Positions 50,798 to 58,747 of a stretch of 64,000 bases of DNA are shown in pieces (positions within the stretch are counted from its first letter, which is position 1; each line of letters starts with the position of its first letter). This DNA comes from CAWJMF01 sp963843945. GTDB taxonomy: Bacteria; Vulcanimicrobiota; Vulcanimicrobiia; Vulcanimicrobiales; Vulcanimicrobiaceae. A program made the position numbers and the translations under genes. The notes under the pieces are model-generated. The model worked only from the letters and a program-made list of their open reading frames with translations, ran no database searches and was not told the DNA's origin. Location: assembly GCA_963843945.1 (NCBI GenBank), contig CAWJMF010000006.1, positions 248,001-312,000 on the forward strand, read 5' to 3'.

Positions 50798-52063
50798 GTG
50801 AACGTGCGTCATCTGCCGCTACTCATCGCACTCGCCGTCGCGCTCTGCGTCGCGCCCGGCATGCGCGCCGCGGCGGCGCAAAGCGTGCAACCCTCGAGCC
50901 TGCGTCTCGTCGTGGTGGTCAGCCGGCACGGCGTTCGTTCGCCGACCGATCCGAACGAACTGACGCCTTATAGCGCCCGGCCGTGGCCCAGCTGGCAGAC
51001 GCCGCCGGGCTACTTGACGCCGCGCGGTGCCACCCTGATGACGGCCTTCGGCGCGTCGTATCGCACCGCGTACGGCGCGGCGGGGCTGCTGCCGGGGACC
51101 GGGTGCCCCGCAGCGGACTCCGTTTTCGTTTGGGCCGACGTGGACGAACGGACGAAAGCCACCGCCGACGCACTGCTCGACGGCTTCGCTCCGAAGTGCG
51201 GCTTGACGGCCCATAGCCTCGATGCAAAAGTCGATCCGCTCTTCCATCCGCTTCCGTCGCTCGGAAAGGCCGATCCCGCCGCAGCTTCAGCCGCGCTCAG
51301 CGGCACGCTCGGTGCAAGTCCGGAAGCGATAGCTCCCGCCTACGGCCTCGCGCTCGCAAAACTCGACGCGATCTTGGGCTGCCGTCCGGGCGCGTGCACG
51401 CGGATCTCGGACGTCCCCGCGCGCTTGGCGACCTCCAACTCCACCGGCCTCGCGAGCGTCCAAGGCGGCGTCGATCTCGCCTCGACGGCGGTCGAGGATC
51501 TCATCCTCGCCTACGCCGACGGAAAGCCGGCGAGCGATATCGGCTGGGGGGCGGTCGACCGCACGACGCTGCTCGAGCTCTCGCAACTGCACGTGCTCAA
51601 ATTCTGGCTGAATACGGAGAATGCGTACGCCGCACGAGCGCTCGGGTCGAATTTGACCGCGCACGTGCTCGCTACCCTCGATCAGGCCGCCGCCGGGAAG
51701 AAGAGCGACGCAACGCGCGCGCCGGTTGCGGCGCGATTCGTCGCGTTCGTCGGACACGACACGAACCTGGGAGCGATCGCCGGCCTGCTGCGCCTCCGTT
51801 GGCTGATGCCGGGCTATCAATTGAACGACACGCCGCCGGGCGGCGCGCTCGTTTTCGAGTTGCGCGCGAACGCCGCAGCCGGGCCGTTCGTGCGCGTCTT
51901 CTACACGGCGCAGAGCCTCGACGAAATGCGGCAACTTTCGAGCGCGGCCCCAGCCCGCGTCGCCGTTTGGGTTCCCGGCTGCCCCGCGCTCGATTGTCCC
52001 TTGACCACCTTCGATCGCGTCGTCAGCGCCGCGCTCGATCCCGCCTTCGTCGGTCGCTGGTGA
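50798..52063 (+). CDS. Periplasmic histidine acid phosphatase (phytase/glucose-1-phosphatase-like)
   Basis: A 421-residue enzyme with a signal peptide (1-27). The catalytic motif SRHGVRSPT (about residue 43) holds the phosphorylated His, and VGHDTNLGAIAG (about 318) holds the HD proton donor. This is the branch 2 histidine phosphatase layout of AppA/Agp, which hydrolyse phytate or sugar phosphates in the periplasm. The GTG at 50798 starts one base after the propeller stop. The COG4280-like gene begins inside its stop (GTGA). Confidence 0.9.
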   Translation: MNVRHLPLLIALAVALCVAPGMRAAAAQSVQPSSLRLVVVVSRHGVRSPTDPNELTPYSARPWPSWQTPPGYLTPRGATLMTAFGASYRTAYGAAGLLPGTGCPAADSVFVWADVDERTKATADALLDGFAPKCGLTAHSLDAKVDPLFHPLPSLGKADPAAASAALSGTLGASPEAIAPAYGLALAKLDAILGCRPGACTRISDVPARLATSNSTGLASVQGGVDLASTAVEDLILAYADGKPASDIGWGAVDRTTLLELSQLHVLKFWLNTENAYAARALGSNLTAHVLATLDQAAAGKKSDATRAPVAARFVAFVGHDTNLGAIAGLLRLRWLMPGYQLNDTPPGGALVFELRANAAAGPFVRVFYTAQSLDEMRQLSSAAPARVAVWVPGCPALDCPLTTFDRVVSAALDPAFVGRW

Positions 52064-52797
52064 TCCTCACCGCCGCGCTACCGGCTTTCTTCGCGTCGTT
52101 CGTCGAGTTCGTCGAAGCGCTGACGATCGTTCTCGCGGTAGGCGTCACGCGCGGATGGCGCGCCGCATGGCTGGGAACGATTGCGGGCGTCGTTCTCTTA
52201 GCGCTGCTGGTGATATTACTCGGTCCGGCGCTGCGCCTCGTTCCGCTGCACGACCTCCAGCTCGTCGTCGGCCTGCTGCTGTTGCTCTTCGGAATGCGTT
52301 GGCTGCGCAAAGCGGTTTTACGCTACGGCGGCTCGATCGCACTTCACGACGAAAGCGAAATCTACGCAAAGCACACCGCGTCGCTCGCCGGCGCGCCCGC
52401 CGCGGGTGCGGTCGATCGGACCGGCGTGTTCGTGGCCTTCAATGCGGTCGTCCTTGAGGGTCTCGAGGTCGTCTTCATCGTCATCGCCGTCGGCGCATCG
52501 AGCGGCGCACTGGTTCCGGCCGCACTCGGCGCCGCGGCGGCCGGCGCGATCGTGACCGCGAGCGGTCTCGCGTTACGCCGGCCGCTGGCGAACGTTCCGG
52601 AGAACGGTCTGAAGTTCGCGGTAGGCGTCATGTTGTCGGGCTTCGGAACGTTCTGGACCGGGCAAGGCCTCGGCCTCACCTGGCCGGGAGACGATCTGGC
52701 TCTGCTCGGTCTCGTGGCGGGCTACGCCGTCGTCGCACTGCTCGGAGTGGCCGTGGTACGGCGCAACGCAGCGGCGCCCGTCGTGCTGCGATCGTGA
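52060..52797 (+). CDS. COG4280-type membrane protein
   Basis: A 245-residue polytopic protein with about six membrane segments. Two acidic intramembrane motifs stand out: FVEFVEALTIVLAVG at the N-terminus and FNAVVLEGLEVVFIVIA in the middle. They resemble the REGLE repeats of FTR1-type iron permeases, which bind metal; a similar internal two-fold layout is likely. I associate it with COG4280 (predicted membrane proteins). Metal transport is only inferred. It is coupled on both sides by GTGA overlaps. Confidence 0.75.
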   Translation: MILTAALPAFFASFVEFVEALTIVLAVGVTRGWRAAWLGTIAGVVLLALLVILLGPALRLVPLHDLQLVVGLLLLLFGMRWLRKAVLRYGGSIALHDESEIYAKHTASLAGAPAAGAVDRTGVFVAFNAVVLEGLEVVFIVIAVGASSGALVPAALGAAAAGAIVTASGLALRRPLANVPENGLKFAVGVMLSGFGTFWTGQGLGLTWPGDDLALLGLVAGYAVVALLGVAVVRRNAAAPVVLRS

Positions 52798-53006
52798 AGG
52801 CGCTGCAACGGCTCGGCTCCGAGCTGCTCGGGCTTTTCGTCGATGACTGGACGTTCGCCGCAGCCGTCGCCCTTTGGGTCGCGCTCATCGCGTTCGGCGC
52901 GCGGCTCGGCGGGAACGAGAACCCGTGGCTCGGACCGTTGCTCTTCGCGGGACTTTCGGTCGTGCTTCTCGCAAGCGTCTTCAGCGCTTCGAAGAAGCGC
53001 TCGTAA
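52794..53006 (+). CDS. Small two-TM membrane protein
   Basis: A 70-residue protein with a short amphipathic start, two membrane segments (about 20-38 and 46-63) and a basic tail (SASKKRS). The GTG start overlaps the COG4280-like stop by 4 nt, arguing that it is a real gene and a possible partner of that protein. The family is not recognised. Confidence 0.65.
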   Translation: MKALQRLGSELLGLFVDDWTFAAAVALWVALIAFGARLGGNENPWLGPLLFAGLSVVLLASVFSASKKRS

Positions 53007-53021
53007 CGAAAGGACCGGCCC

Positions 53022-53309
53022 GTGACCGTTTTCGTGCTCGTGCGTCGCCGCACGGAGGCGTTCGACGAAGCAGCGATGACGCAGCTTCTGGACCCCGAGG
53101 CGGAAGCTGCCCGGCAGCTCTATGCCGAGGGATACGTTCGCGCGATCTACTCGCGTCGCGACGTTCCGGGCGCCGTCTTGCAGCTCGAAGTCGAATCGCT
53201 CGAGGAGGCGCAGGCCGTAGCCCAGCGCTTGCCGATGCTCGCGAACGGTATGCTCGAGCCGACCTTCGTGCCGGTCGGTCCGTATCGCGGCTTCCTTCCG
53301 CGCGGGTAA
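53022..53309 (+). CDS. YCII/muconolactone isomerase-like small protein
   Basis: A 95-residue ferredoxin-like protein: FVLVRRRTEAFD, LYAEGYVRAIYSRRDVPGAVLQLEVES and FVPVGPYRGFLP. This layout matches dimeric alpha-beta barrel domains of the YCII or muconolactone isomerase kind. The GTG start is 16 nt after the small membrane protein and follows AAAGGA. It closes the operon. No catalytic role can be assigned. Confidence 0.7.
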   Translation: MTVFVLVRRRTEAFDEAAMTQLLDPEAEAARQLYAEGYVRAIYSRRDVPGAVLQLEVESLEEAQAVAQRLPMLANGMLEPTFVPVGPYRGFLPRG

Positions 53310-53556
53310 CTGCGCGCGAACTTGGTCGGCGGCTCCTCGCACCGGCGTTAACGCGGCTGTTAACGGCAGGTGCAGTCACAGGGCGCCGAAACCTCGCCAC
53401 AGGCCCAGAGTGTCGCCTGCGTGCTCGGCGGGAGTGCCCCAAGCTCTGTCTAAGGCCACTCGTTTGCTCCTGACTGGATTTCAGAAAGCGATCCGAGAGC
53501 TGAGCACAAGGCCCGAGTCCATGCAGTTAGCTGCCGAGCAAGCGCTCGCCTAAGCG

Positions 53557-55398
53557 ATGTCCCAAGCAACGAACGATTCGAATTACTACGACGTCCTGGG
53601 CGTTTCTCCCAACGCCACGGACGCGGAAATTCACGCTGCCTACCGGGCTTTGGTCGTTCGCTTCCACCCCGATCGGAATCCGATTGCCAACGCCGAGCAG
53701 CTGACGGTCATGCTCAACCACGCGTGGGAGACGCTCAAGGATCCCGAGCGGCGCAAAGCCTACGACGCGACCCTTCCTGCCGAGACGCTGCTCGTCGAAT
53801 CCGAAGAGAAGTTGCTCGACCTGCCGGTTTGCGAGCTGTGCGGCGCGCAAAACCCGACGATCTCGTCCGTCGTCTTCACCTACGTCATCTCGTTTTTGTT
53901 CATGTCGTCGCGGCGTCAGATCGCCGGCCTGATGTGCGACGCATGCCGCAGCAAATCCGCGATCCGCAGCGCGCTCTTGACGGTGTTTTTCGGCTGGTGG
54001 GGGCTGCCGTTCGGCCCGGTCTACAGTTTTCAGGCGCTCTACCATGCCGCCAAGGGCGGCAAACGGGACGGCGGCGCAAATGCCGTGCTCAAGAAGCGCA
54101 TGGGCATCGCTTATCGGCAGCGGGAGGAACTCAACGAAGCTTTGACGTGCTTCGAGAGCGCCGCCGAATTCGCGCAAGATCTCAACCGCGGCTTGGAAAG
54201 CGAGTTGCGCGAGCTGCACGCGGACGGTGCCAAGCGCATCAAGCTGCCCAAGCGCGTGCCCGGGCAAATCGTCGCCGCCTTTCTGCCCCTCGTGTTTTTC
54301 GGTTGCCTCGGCGTCCTCGTCATCGCGATCTTACCGTTCACCGTCGGCCCGACGGCGCTGCAGCGTTGCCGGCAATTTAACGCCGCCTCAAACTTTCGCG
54401 AAGCGCTTCCGTTTTGCGATCGGGCGCTCCAGCACGAGCCCGTGGCCGACGGCTACCTCCAGCGTGCGATCGCACGCATCTCGCTCGGCGATACGGGCGG
54501 AGCGCTCTCGGACTTATCGAAATCGCTCGCGCTCGATCCGGCGAACGCGTACGCACTCACGCTGCGCTGCCGCGCCTACGACGAGCTCGGGCAGCCCGCG
54601 CTGGCGCTCAACGACTGCGATGCGGCGATTCTGACGGGAGCCTCCAGCGGCGAAGCTTTCTCGTGGCGATGCTTCGCGCGAATCCGGCTGCACGACGCGC
54701 AAGGCGCGTTGAACGACTGCGACAAAGCCGTGAGCCTCGCGCCCGATAACCCGATCGCCTATTCGAATCGGTGTTCGACCTACGACGACGCCGGCAACTA
54801 CCCTAAGGCGCTCGCCGACTGCAACAAAGCGATTTCCCTCGATCCAAAGGCCCAGCCGGCCTACAACAACCGCTGCAGCGTTCACCTGCACGCGAACGAA
54901 CTGCCGGACGCACTCGACGACTGCAATACGGCAATCGCTCTCGATCCCGACAATCCAACGGGCTATACAAACCGCTGCATGGTGAAAAACGCGCTTCGCG
55001 ACCATCGCGCGGCACTGCGCGACTGCACTCAGGCGGTAACGCTTTCGCCCGAGGCATCGATCGCGTACCGGAATCGCTGCCGCGTCTACAACGACTTGCA
55101 CCAATATCATCCCGCGCTCGCCGACTGCAACAAATCCATCGCACTGAATCGGCAGGACGCCATCGCTTACCAGCATCGCTGTTTCACGTACTTGGCGCTG
55201 CACAACGGCAAAGCCGCGCAGGCAGACTGTTCGAAAGCGATCGCGCTCGACCGCGCGCTCCCCTACGCGTACGCCGGCCGCGCCATGGCACGGGCCGCTC
55301 AAGGCGACCCGAAGGCGAAGAACGATCTGCGAACCGCCCGCGAAATCTATCGCAAAAAAGGACCGGGTAACGCCGCAAACGAGCCGGCACGGGTCTAG
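53557..55398 (+). CDS. J-domain/TPR membrane protein with cysteine-rich repeats
   Basis: A 613-residue protein. Residues 8-73 are a J domain with the HPD motif (RFHPDRNP), so it probably works with DnaK. A zinc-like pair CELC...CDAC (about 92-130) spans hydrophobic segments, and a strong membrane segment lies at about 248-271. Eight or more TPR repeats follow, each with a Cys in the first helix (as NRC) and one in the second (as ADC or NDC). The even cysteine spacing suggests disulfides, hence an extracytoplasmic TPR domain. It has its own upstream region of 247 bp. Confidence 0.85.
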   Translation: MSQATNDSNYYDVLGVSPNATDAEIHAAYRALVVRFHPDRNPIANAEQLTVMLNHAWETLKDPERRKAYDATLPAETLLVESEEKLLDLPVCELCGAQNPTISSVVFTYVISFLFMSSRRQIAGLMCDACRSKSAIRSALLTVFFGWWGLPFGPVYSFQALYHAAKGGKRDGGANAVLKKRMGIAYRQREELNEALTCFESAAEFAQDLNRGLESELRELHADGAKRIKLPKRVPGQIVAAFLPLVFFGCLGVLVIAILPFTVGPTALQRCRQFNAASNFREALPFCDRALQHEPVADGYLQRAIARISLGDTGGALSDLSKSLALDPANAYALTLRCRAYDELGQPALALNDCDAAILTGASSGEAFSWRCFARIRLHDAQGALNDCDKAVSLAPDNPIAYSNRCSTYDDAGNYPKALADCNKAISLDPKAQPAYNNRCSVHLHANELPDALDDCNTAIALDPDNPTGYTNRCMVKNALRDHRAALRDCTQAVTLSPEASIAYRNRCRVYNDLHQYHPALADCNKSIALNRQDAIAYQHRCFTYLALHNGKAAQADCSKAIALDRALPYAYAGRAMARAAQGDPKAKNDLRTAREIYRKKGPGNAANEPARV

Positions 55399-55419
55399 CG
55401 GCTTCCTTCGCGCTCGGGG

Positions 55420-55668
55420 CTATTTATCGTGGAAGGTGCCTTGCGGCGCGCTTTCGTCAAGCTCGAGGTCGTCGAGCAAGTAGTACACGATCTTGCGGTC
55501 GTCGAAGCCGACTTTTGCCAACTGCCGGCCGCCGATCGTGACGACCTCATGGATGTGGCCTTCTTGCCCTGCATAGGCATAGTTGACCGGAGCGTACTCG
55601 GGATTGTCGGGTTTGGGCCGAGGAACGGCCTTGGTGCCGCGCAGAGGCGTTTGATGACGGTGAGGCAA
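55420..55668 (-). CDS. Small protein of unknown function
   Basis: An 82-residue frame starting at TTG (55668); later starts are possible. The later part, beginning PVNYAYAGQEGHIHEVVTIG and ending YYLLDDLELDES, looks like real protein with alternating hydrophobic strands. It is divergent from the carbonic anhydrase homologue (29 bp) and convergent with the J-domain gene. No family is recognised. Confidence 0.5.
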   Translation of the reverse strand: MPHRHQTPLRGTKAVPRPKPDNPEYAPVNYAYAGQEGHIHEVVTIGGRQLAKVGFDDRKIVYYLLDDLELDESAPQGTFHDK

Positions 55669-55697
55669 AGCCGTCCTCCCTTCGCCGGAGAGTTCGC

Positions 55698-56252
55698 ATG
55701 TTCATCGAGTACAAGGGCAAGACGCCGAAAGTTCACCACACGGCCTTCGTCGCGCCCACGGCCGTTTTGATCGGCGACGTCGAGATCGGCGAGGAATCGA
55801 GCATCTGGTTCGGCGTCGTCGTCCGCGGCGACAACGGCCCGATCCGTATCGGTGCGCGCACGAACGTTCAAGATAATTCGGTCTTGCACGTCAGCGAGGA
55901 CTGCAGCACCATCCTGGGCGACGACGTTACGATCGGCCACTGCGCAATCCTCGAAGATTGCGTCATCGAGAACGGGGCCTTGATCGGGACCAACGCGGTC
56001 GTGCTCAACCACGCGACCGTCGGCTCGCGCGCGTTGATCGCCGCCGGGAGCGTCGTGGGCGTCGGCGTCAAGATCCCCGCGCAAACCGTCGCGGCCGGCG
56101 CCCCAGCCCAAGTCAAAAAGCAATTGGAGGGCGCCGCCGTCGGCTGGGTCGATCACGCCGGCCCCGAGTACGTCGCGCTTTCGCGCTCGTACCTGCACCA
56201 CGGCATCGGCGACCCCGAAGTCCACGAGATCGCCGAAGCGAAGGTTATCTAG
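55698..56252 (+). CDS. Gamma carbonic anhydrase-like left-handed beta-helix protein
   Basis: A 184-residue hexapeptide-repeat protein of the YrdA/PaaY/CaiE group. The regular turns VEIGEESSIWFGVVVRGD, IRIGARTNVQDNSVLHVS and DDVTIGHCAILEDC form the beta-helix, with a C-terminal helix. Two zinc His are kept (in SVLHVS and IGHCA), but the third, normally in LHGC, is Glu (LEDC). It may be inactive, or may bind metal differently. It is upstream of the uncharacterised 195-residue gene by 6 nt. Confidence 0.85.
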   Translation: MFIEYKGKTPKVHHTAFVAPTAVLIGDVEIGEESSIWFGVVVRGDNGPIRIGARTNVQDNSVLHVSEDCSTILGDDVTIGHCAILEDCVIENGALIGTNAVVLNHATVGSRALIAAGSVVGVGVKIPAQTVAAGAPAQVKKQLEGAAVGWVDHAGPEYVALSRSYLHHGIGDPEVHEIAEAKVI

Positions 56253-56258
56253 GGCGCG

Positions 56259-56846
56259 GTGCCGCCTAGCACAGAACGACGCGAACAGCAGCCCGCGAGC
56301 TTCACGACGCTATGGTCGGCGGAATATTGCCGAACCGTCCGCCGCATGCACCGCGAAGCGCCCGAGCCCTTGCACTTTCTTTGGGGCGGGCACAACCTTC
56401 TGACGCGTTACAGTCATTTCGGCGTGCGCCCGGGCGATACGGTCTATCCCATTCTGATCTTGAAACGGCGACTGTATTTGATCGGTCGCATGACCGTCGC
56501 GCGCGTCGCCGACCTCAAAGAATATCTCGCAACGCACAAAAGCGACCGGGCCTACGTGCATCATCAGTGCGCGAACGAGGCGTTGATTGGAACGCACGGC
56601 TCGTTCGTGCATTTCGACCTCGTCGTCCCCAACGAAATACTCGAGCGTTGGCGCTTTCGATCGCAGCGCGGTGAACGGCCGATAAAGGGCCTTGTGAACG
56701 GTCAACTCACCTGTCCGGAGACCTTCCACGGAACGTATCGGGTAACCGAAGACACGTCGACGGAGTTGTTTGACCTCTTACTCGAACACGAAGCGAGGAA
56801 ACAACTCAAGCAATTGGGCTCGAAAACGCTCGGTCTTCACGATTAG
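56259..56846 (+). CDS. Hypothetical protein, possibly PUA/EVE-like
   Basis: A 195-residue soluble protein starting at GTG (56259). It contains FLWGGHNLLTRYSHFGVRPGD and a short beta segment LKRRLYLIGRMTV, then a region with several His (YVHHQC). The strand-turn-strand around GVRPGDTVYPI recalls PUA/ASCH/EVE folds that bind modified bases, but this is a weak resemblance. The last 4 nt overlap the convergent dnaB gene. It is probably co-transcribed with the carbonic anhydrase homologue. Confidence 0.65.
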   Translation: MPPSTERREQQPASFTTLWSAEYCRTVRRMHREAPEPLHFLWGGHNLLTRYSHFGVRPGDTVYPILILKRRLYLIGRMTVARVADLKEYLATHKSDRAYVHHQCANEALIGTHGSFVHFDLVVPNEILERWRFRSQRGERPIKGLVNGQLTCPETFHGTYRVTEDTSTELFDLLLEHEARKQLKQLGSKTLGLHD

Positions 56847-58747
56847 GGAGCACTGAAGTGGCTACTCTCGCCGTAGGGCACGAAAAGCGTGTACTCTTTT
56901 AGGAACCGCAGCTTGACCGTACCGGTGGGACCATTTCGCTGCTTGGCGATGATGAACTCGGTGAGGTCCGGCTCGGGCGCGCTCTCCGGATTGTAGTACG
57001 CCTCGCGATACAAGAACGCAACCATATCCGCTTCTTGCTCGATGGCCCCTGAATTGTGCGTGACGATATCGTCCACGCAGAAATTGTGTAAGTCGCCGAC
57101 CGTCAGATCGTAGACGGGTTCGATTCCCTCGGCGGTACCAACGTTGACAATCGGGTCCCAAGCGATGTCCGAGAAAGTCAGCGCGGCAAGCGCCTCGGCA
57201 GACGACATTACCGATACGCAGCCGCTCGGAAACGAAGCGGTTTCTCGAGGGCCCTTCCGGACGGACACGTCGCTTTGTCCCGGATATAGCCGCGGAACCG
57301 CGATCGCCTGACCAACGCCAATCTCACGGAGCTTCTTCCAGCCGGCAACCGTTCTAAAGCGGTGGCCGTCCGTACAGCGGATTCGGCGACCGCATTGCGT
57401 CGTGACGGTGAAGACGGGCTTCGTTCCGACGAGCCACGCATCCGTAATCGGACGGCGGACCATCTGCAGACGATCGTCGGTTGCCCACACGTTGAAGCGC
57501 AGCCCCTTCTCGACGATCTCCGCTATCGTATGGCGCTCGCCGGTGTCGGCATTCGCTACCAATGATTCACCGGCGAGACAGTCACGCAAGTCTGACAGCA
57601 TCGGGCGTTTGTCGTTGCGCGATTCGACGCCGCGGTTGAGCTGGGCGAGAGCGATGATCGGGACCTGCAAGTCTTTGGCCGTCGCTTTGAGCACGCGGCA
57701 GATCTCGGAGAGCTCGTCGTTGCGGTTTTGCGAGCGGGTCATCGTGCCGGGCCGCAAGAGCTGCAAGTAATCGATGAAGACCGCCGACAGGCCCTCGGCC
57801 GACTGCAGGCGCCGGCAGCGGCTGCGAATCTCGGTGACCGTGATCGAGCCGGAATCGTCGATGTAGATCGGGACCTGCGAGAGCACGCTCATGCCGTCGG
57901 AGATCTTCTGCCACTCGTGGTCCTTGATGTTCCCTTTGCGCAGGTCTTGCGCGTTGATGCGCGCCTCCGAACAGAGCAGTCGCGAGACGAGCTCTTCGTT
58001 CGTCATTTCCAGCGAAAAAATCGCGATCGGCTTTTGGCAGTCTTTGGCCGCGGCGGCGGCCATCGTGAGCGCCATCGAGGTCTTACCCATCGCCGGTCGC
58101 GCCGCGACGATCACGAAGTTGCCGGGTTGGAAACCCGCCGTGTAGTGGTCGATGTCGCGGAAGCCGGAGGTGATCCCGGTCCGGTCGCCGTGGCTGTGAT
58201 AGAGCTTGTCGATCTGCTCGAAGGTGCCCTTGAGCAGCTTGTAGATCGGGTTGAAGTCGCCGGTGCGCTGGCGGCGGCCCACCTCGTAAACGATCTGCTC
58301 GCTGCGGTCGAGCGCGCCGTCGACGTCTTCTTCGTTCTCGAACCCGATACGCGTGATCTGCGTGCCCGCGTGGATCAAGCCGCGCAAAGCCGCTTTCTCG
58401 CGGACGATGTTGGCGTAGTACTCGGCCGAGGCGGCCGTGGGCACCGTGTCCATCAACGAGCTCAGGTACGGAATGCCGCCGACTTTGTCGAGCAGCGCGC
58501 GCCGGCGCAGCTCCTCGCCGACGGTGATCTTGTCGAGCGGTTCGCCGCGCTCGTAGAGCTGCAGGAGCGCGCCGAAGATCGTCTCGTGAACGTGCGCGTA
58601 GAAGTCGTGTGGCGCGACGATCTCGGCGACCGTCGCCATCATCTCGCGGTCGACCAGGATCGAGCCGAGCACGGCCATCTCCGCCTCGAGGTTGTTGGGT
58701 GGAATGCGGTCGGCGCCGCCGACCGTTCCCGGGGCGATCGTCGCCAT
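56843..58747 (-). CDS. dnaB: Replicative DNA helicase DnaB containing an intein
   Basis: A 634-codon precursor. The N-terminal helicase-loader-binding domain (about 15-115) and RecA-like helicase domain are present, with Walker A ARPAMGKTS (216-224), IFSLEMTNEEL, the Walker B region VFIDYLQLL and ALAQLNRGVE. After RPMLSDLRD a mini-intein occupies residues 390-565, and the C-extein resumes with SGAIEQEADMV. Spliced, the helicase would be 458 residues, normal for DnaB. The start ATG overlaps the Lon stop by one base (TGATG), completing an rpsR-rplI-lon-dnaB operon. Confidence 0.95.
   Translation of the reverse strand: MATIAPGTVGGADRIPPNNLEAEMAVLGSILVDREMMATVAEIVAPHDFYAHVHETIFGALLQLYERGEPLDKITVGEELRRRALLDKVGGIPYLSSLMDTVPTAASAEYYANIVREKAALRGLIHAGTQITRIGFENEEDVDGALDRSEQIVYEVGRRQRTGDFNPIYKLLKGTFEQIDKLYHSHGDRTGITSGFRDIDHYTAGFQPGNFVIVAARPAMGKTSMALTMAAAAAKDCQKPIAIFSLEMTNEELVSRLLCSEARINAQDLRKGNIKDHEWQKISDGMSVLSQVPIYIDDSGSITVTEIRSRCRRLQSAEGLSAVFIDYLQLLRPGTMTRSQNRNDELSEICRVLKATAKDLQVPIIALAQLNRGVESRNDKRPMLSDLRDCLAGESLVANADTGERHTIAEIVEKGLRFNVWATDDRLQMVRRPITDAWLVGTKPVFTVTTQCGRRIRCTDGHRFRTVAGWKKLREIGVGQAIAVPRLYPGQSDVSVRKGPRETASFPSGCVSVMSSAEALAALTFSDIAWDPIVNVGTAEGIEPVYDLTVGDLHNFCVDDIVTHNSGAIEQEADMVAFLYREAYYNPESAPEPDLTEFIIAKQRNGPTGTVKLRFLKEYTLFVPYGESSHFSAP
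57053..57580 (-). other. DnaB mini-intein (176 residues, no homing endonuclease)
   Basis: The intein begins with Cys (CLAGESLVA), has block B TDGHRFRTVAGW with the conserved TxxH, block F-like EPVYDLTVGDLHNF, and ends VTHN before a +1 Ser. All splicing residues (Cys1, block-B His, penultimate His, terminal Asn, Ser+1) are present, so it should splice. The site, between DLRD and SGAIEQ, is the dnaB-b position used by the Synechocystis DnaB intein, which it resembles. There is no room for an endonuclease domain. Confidence 0.92.
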
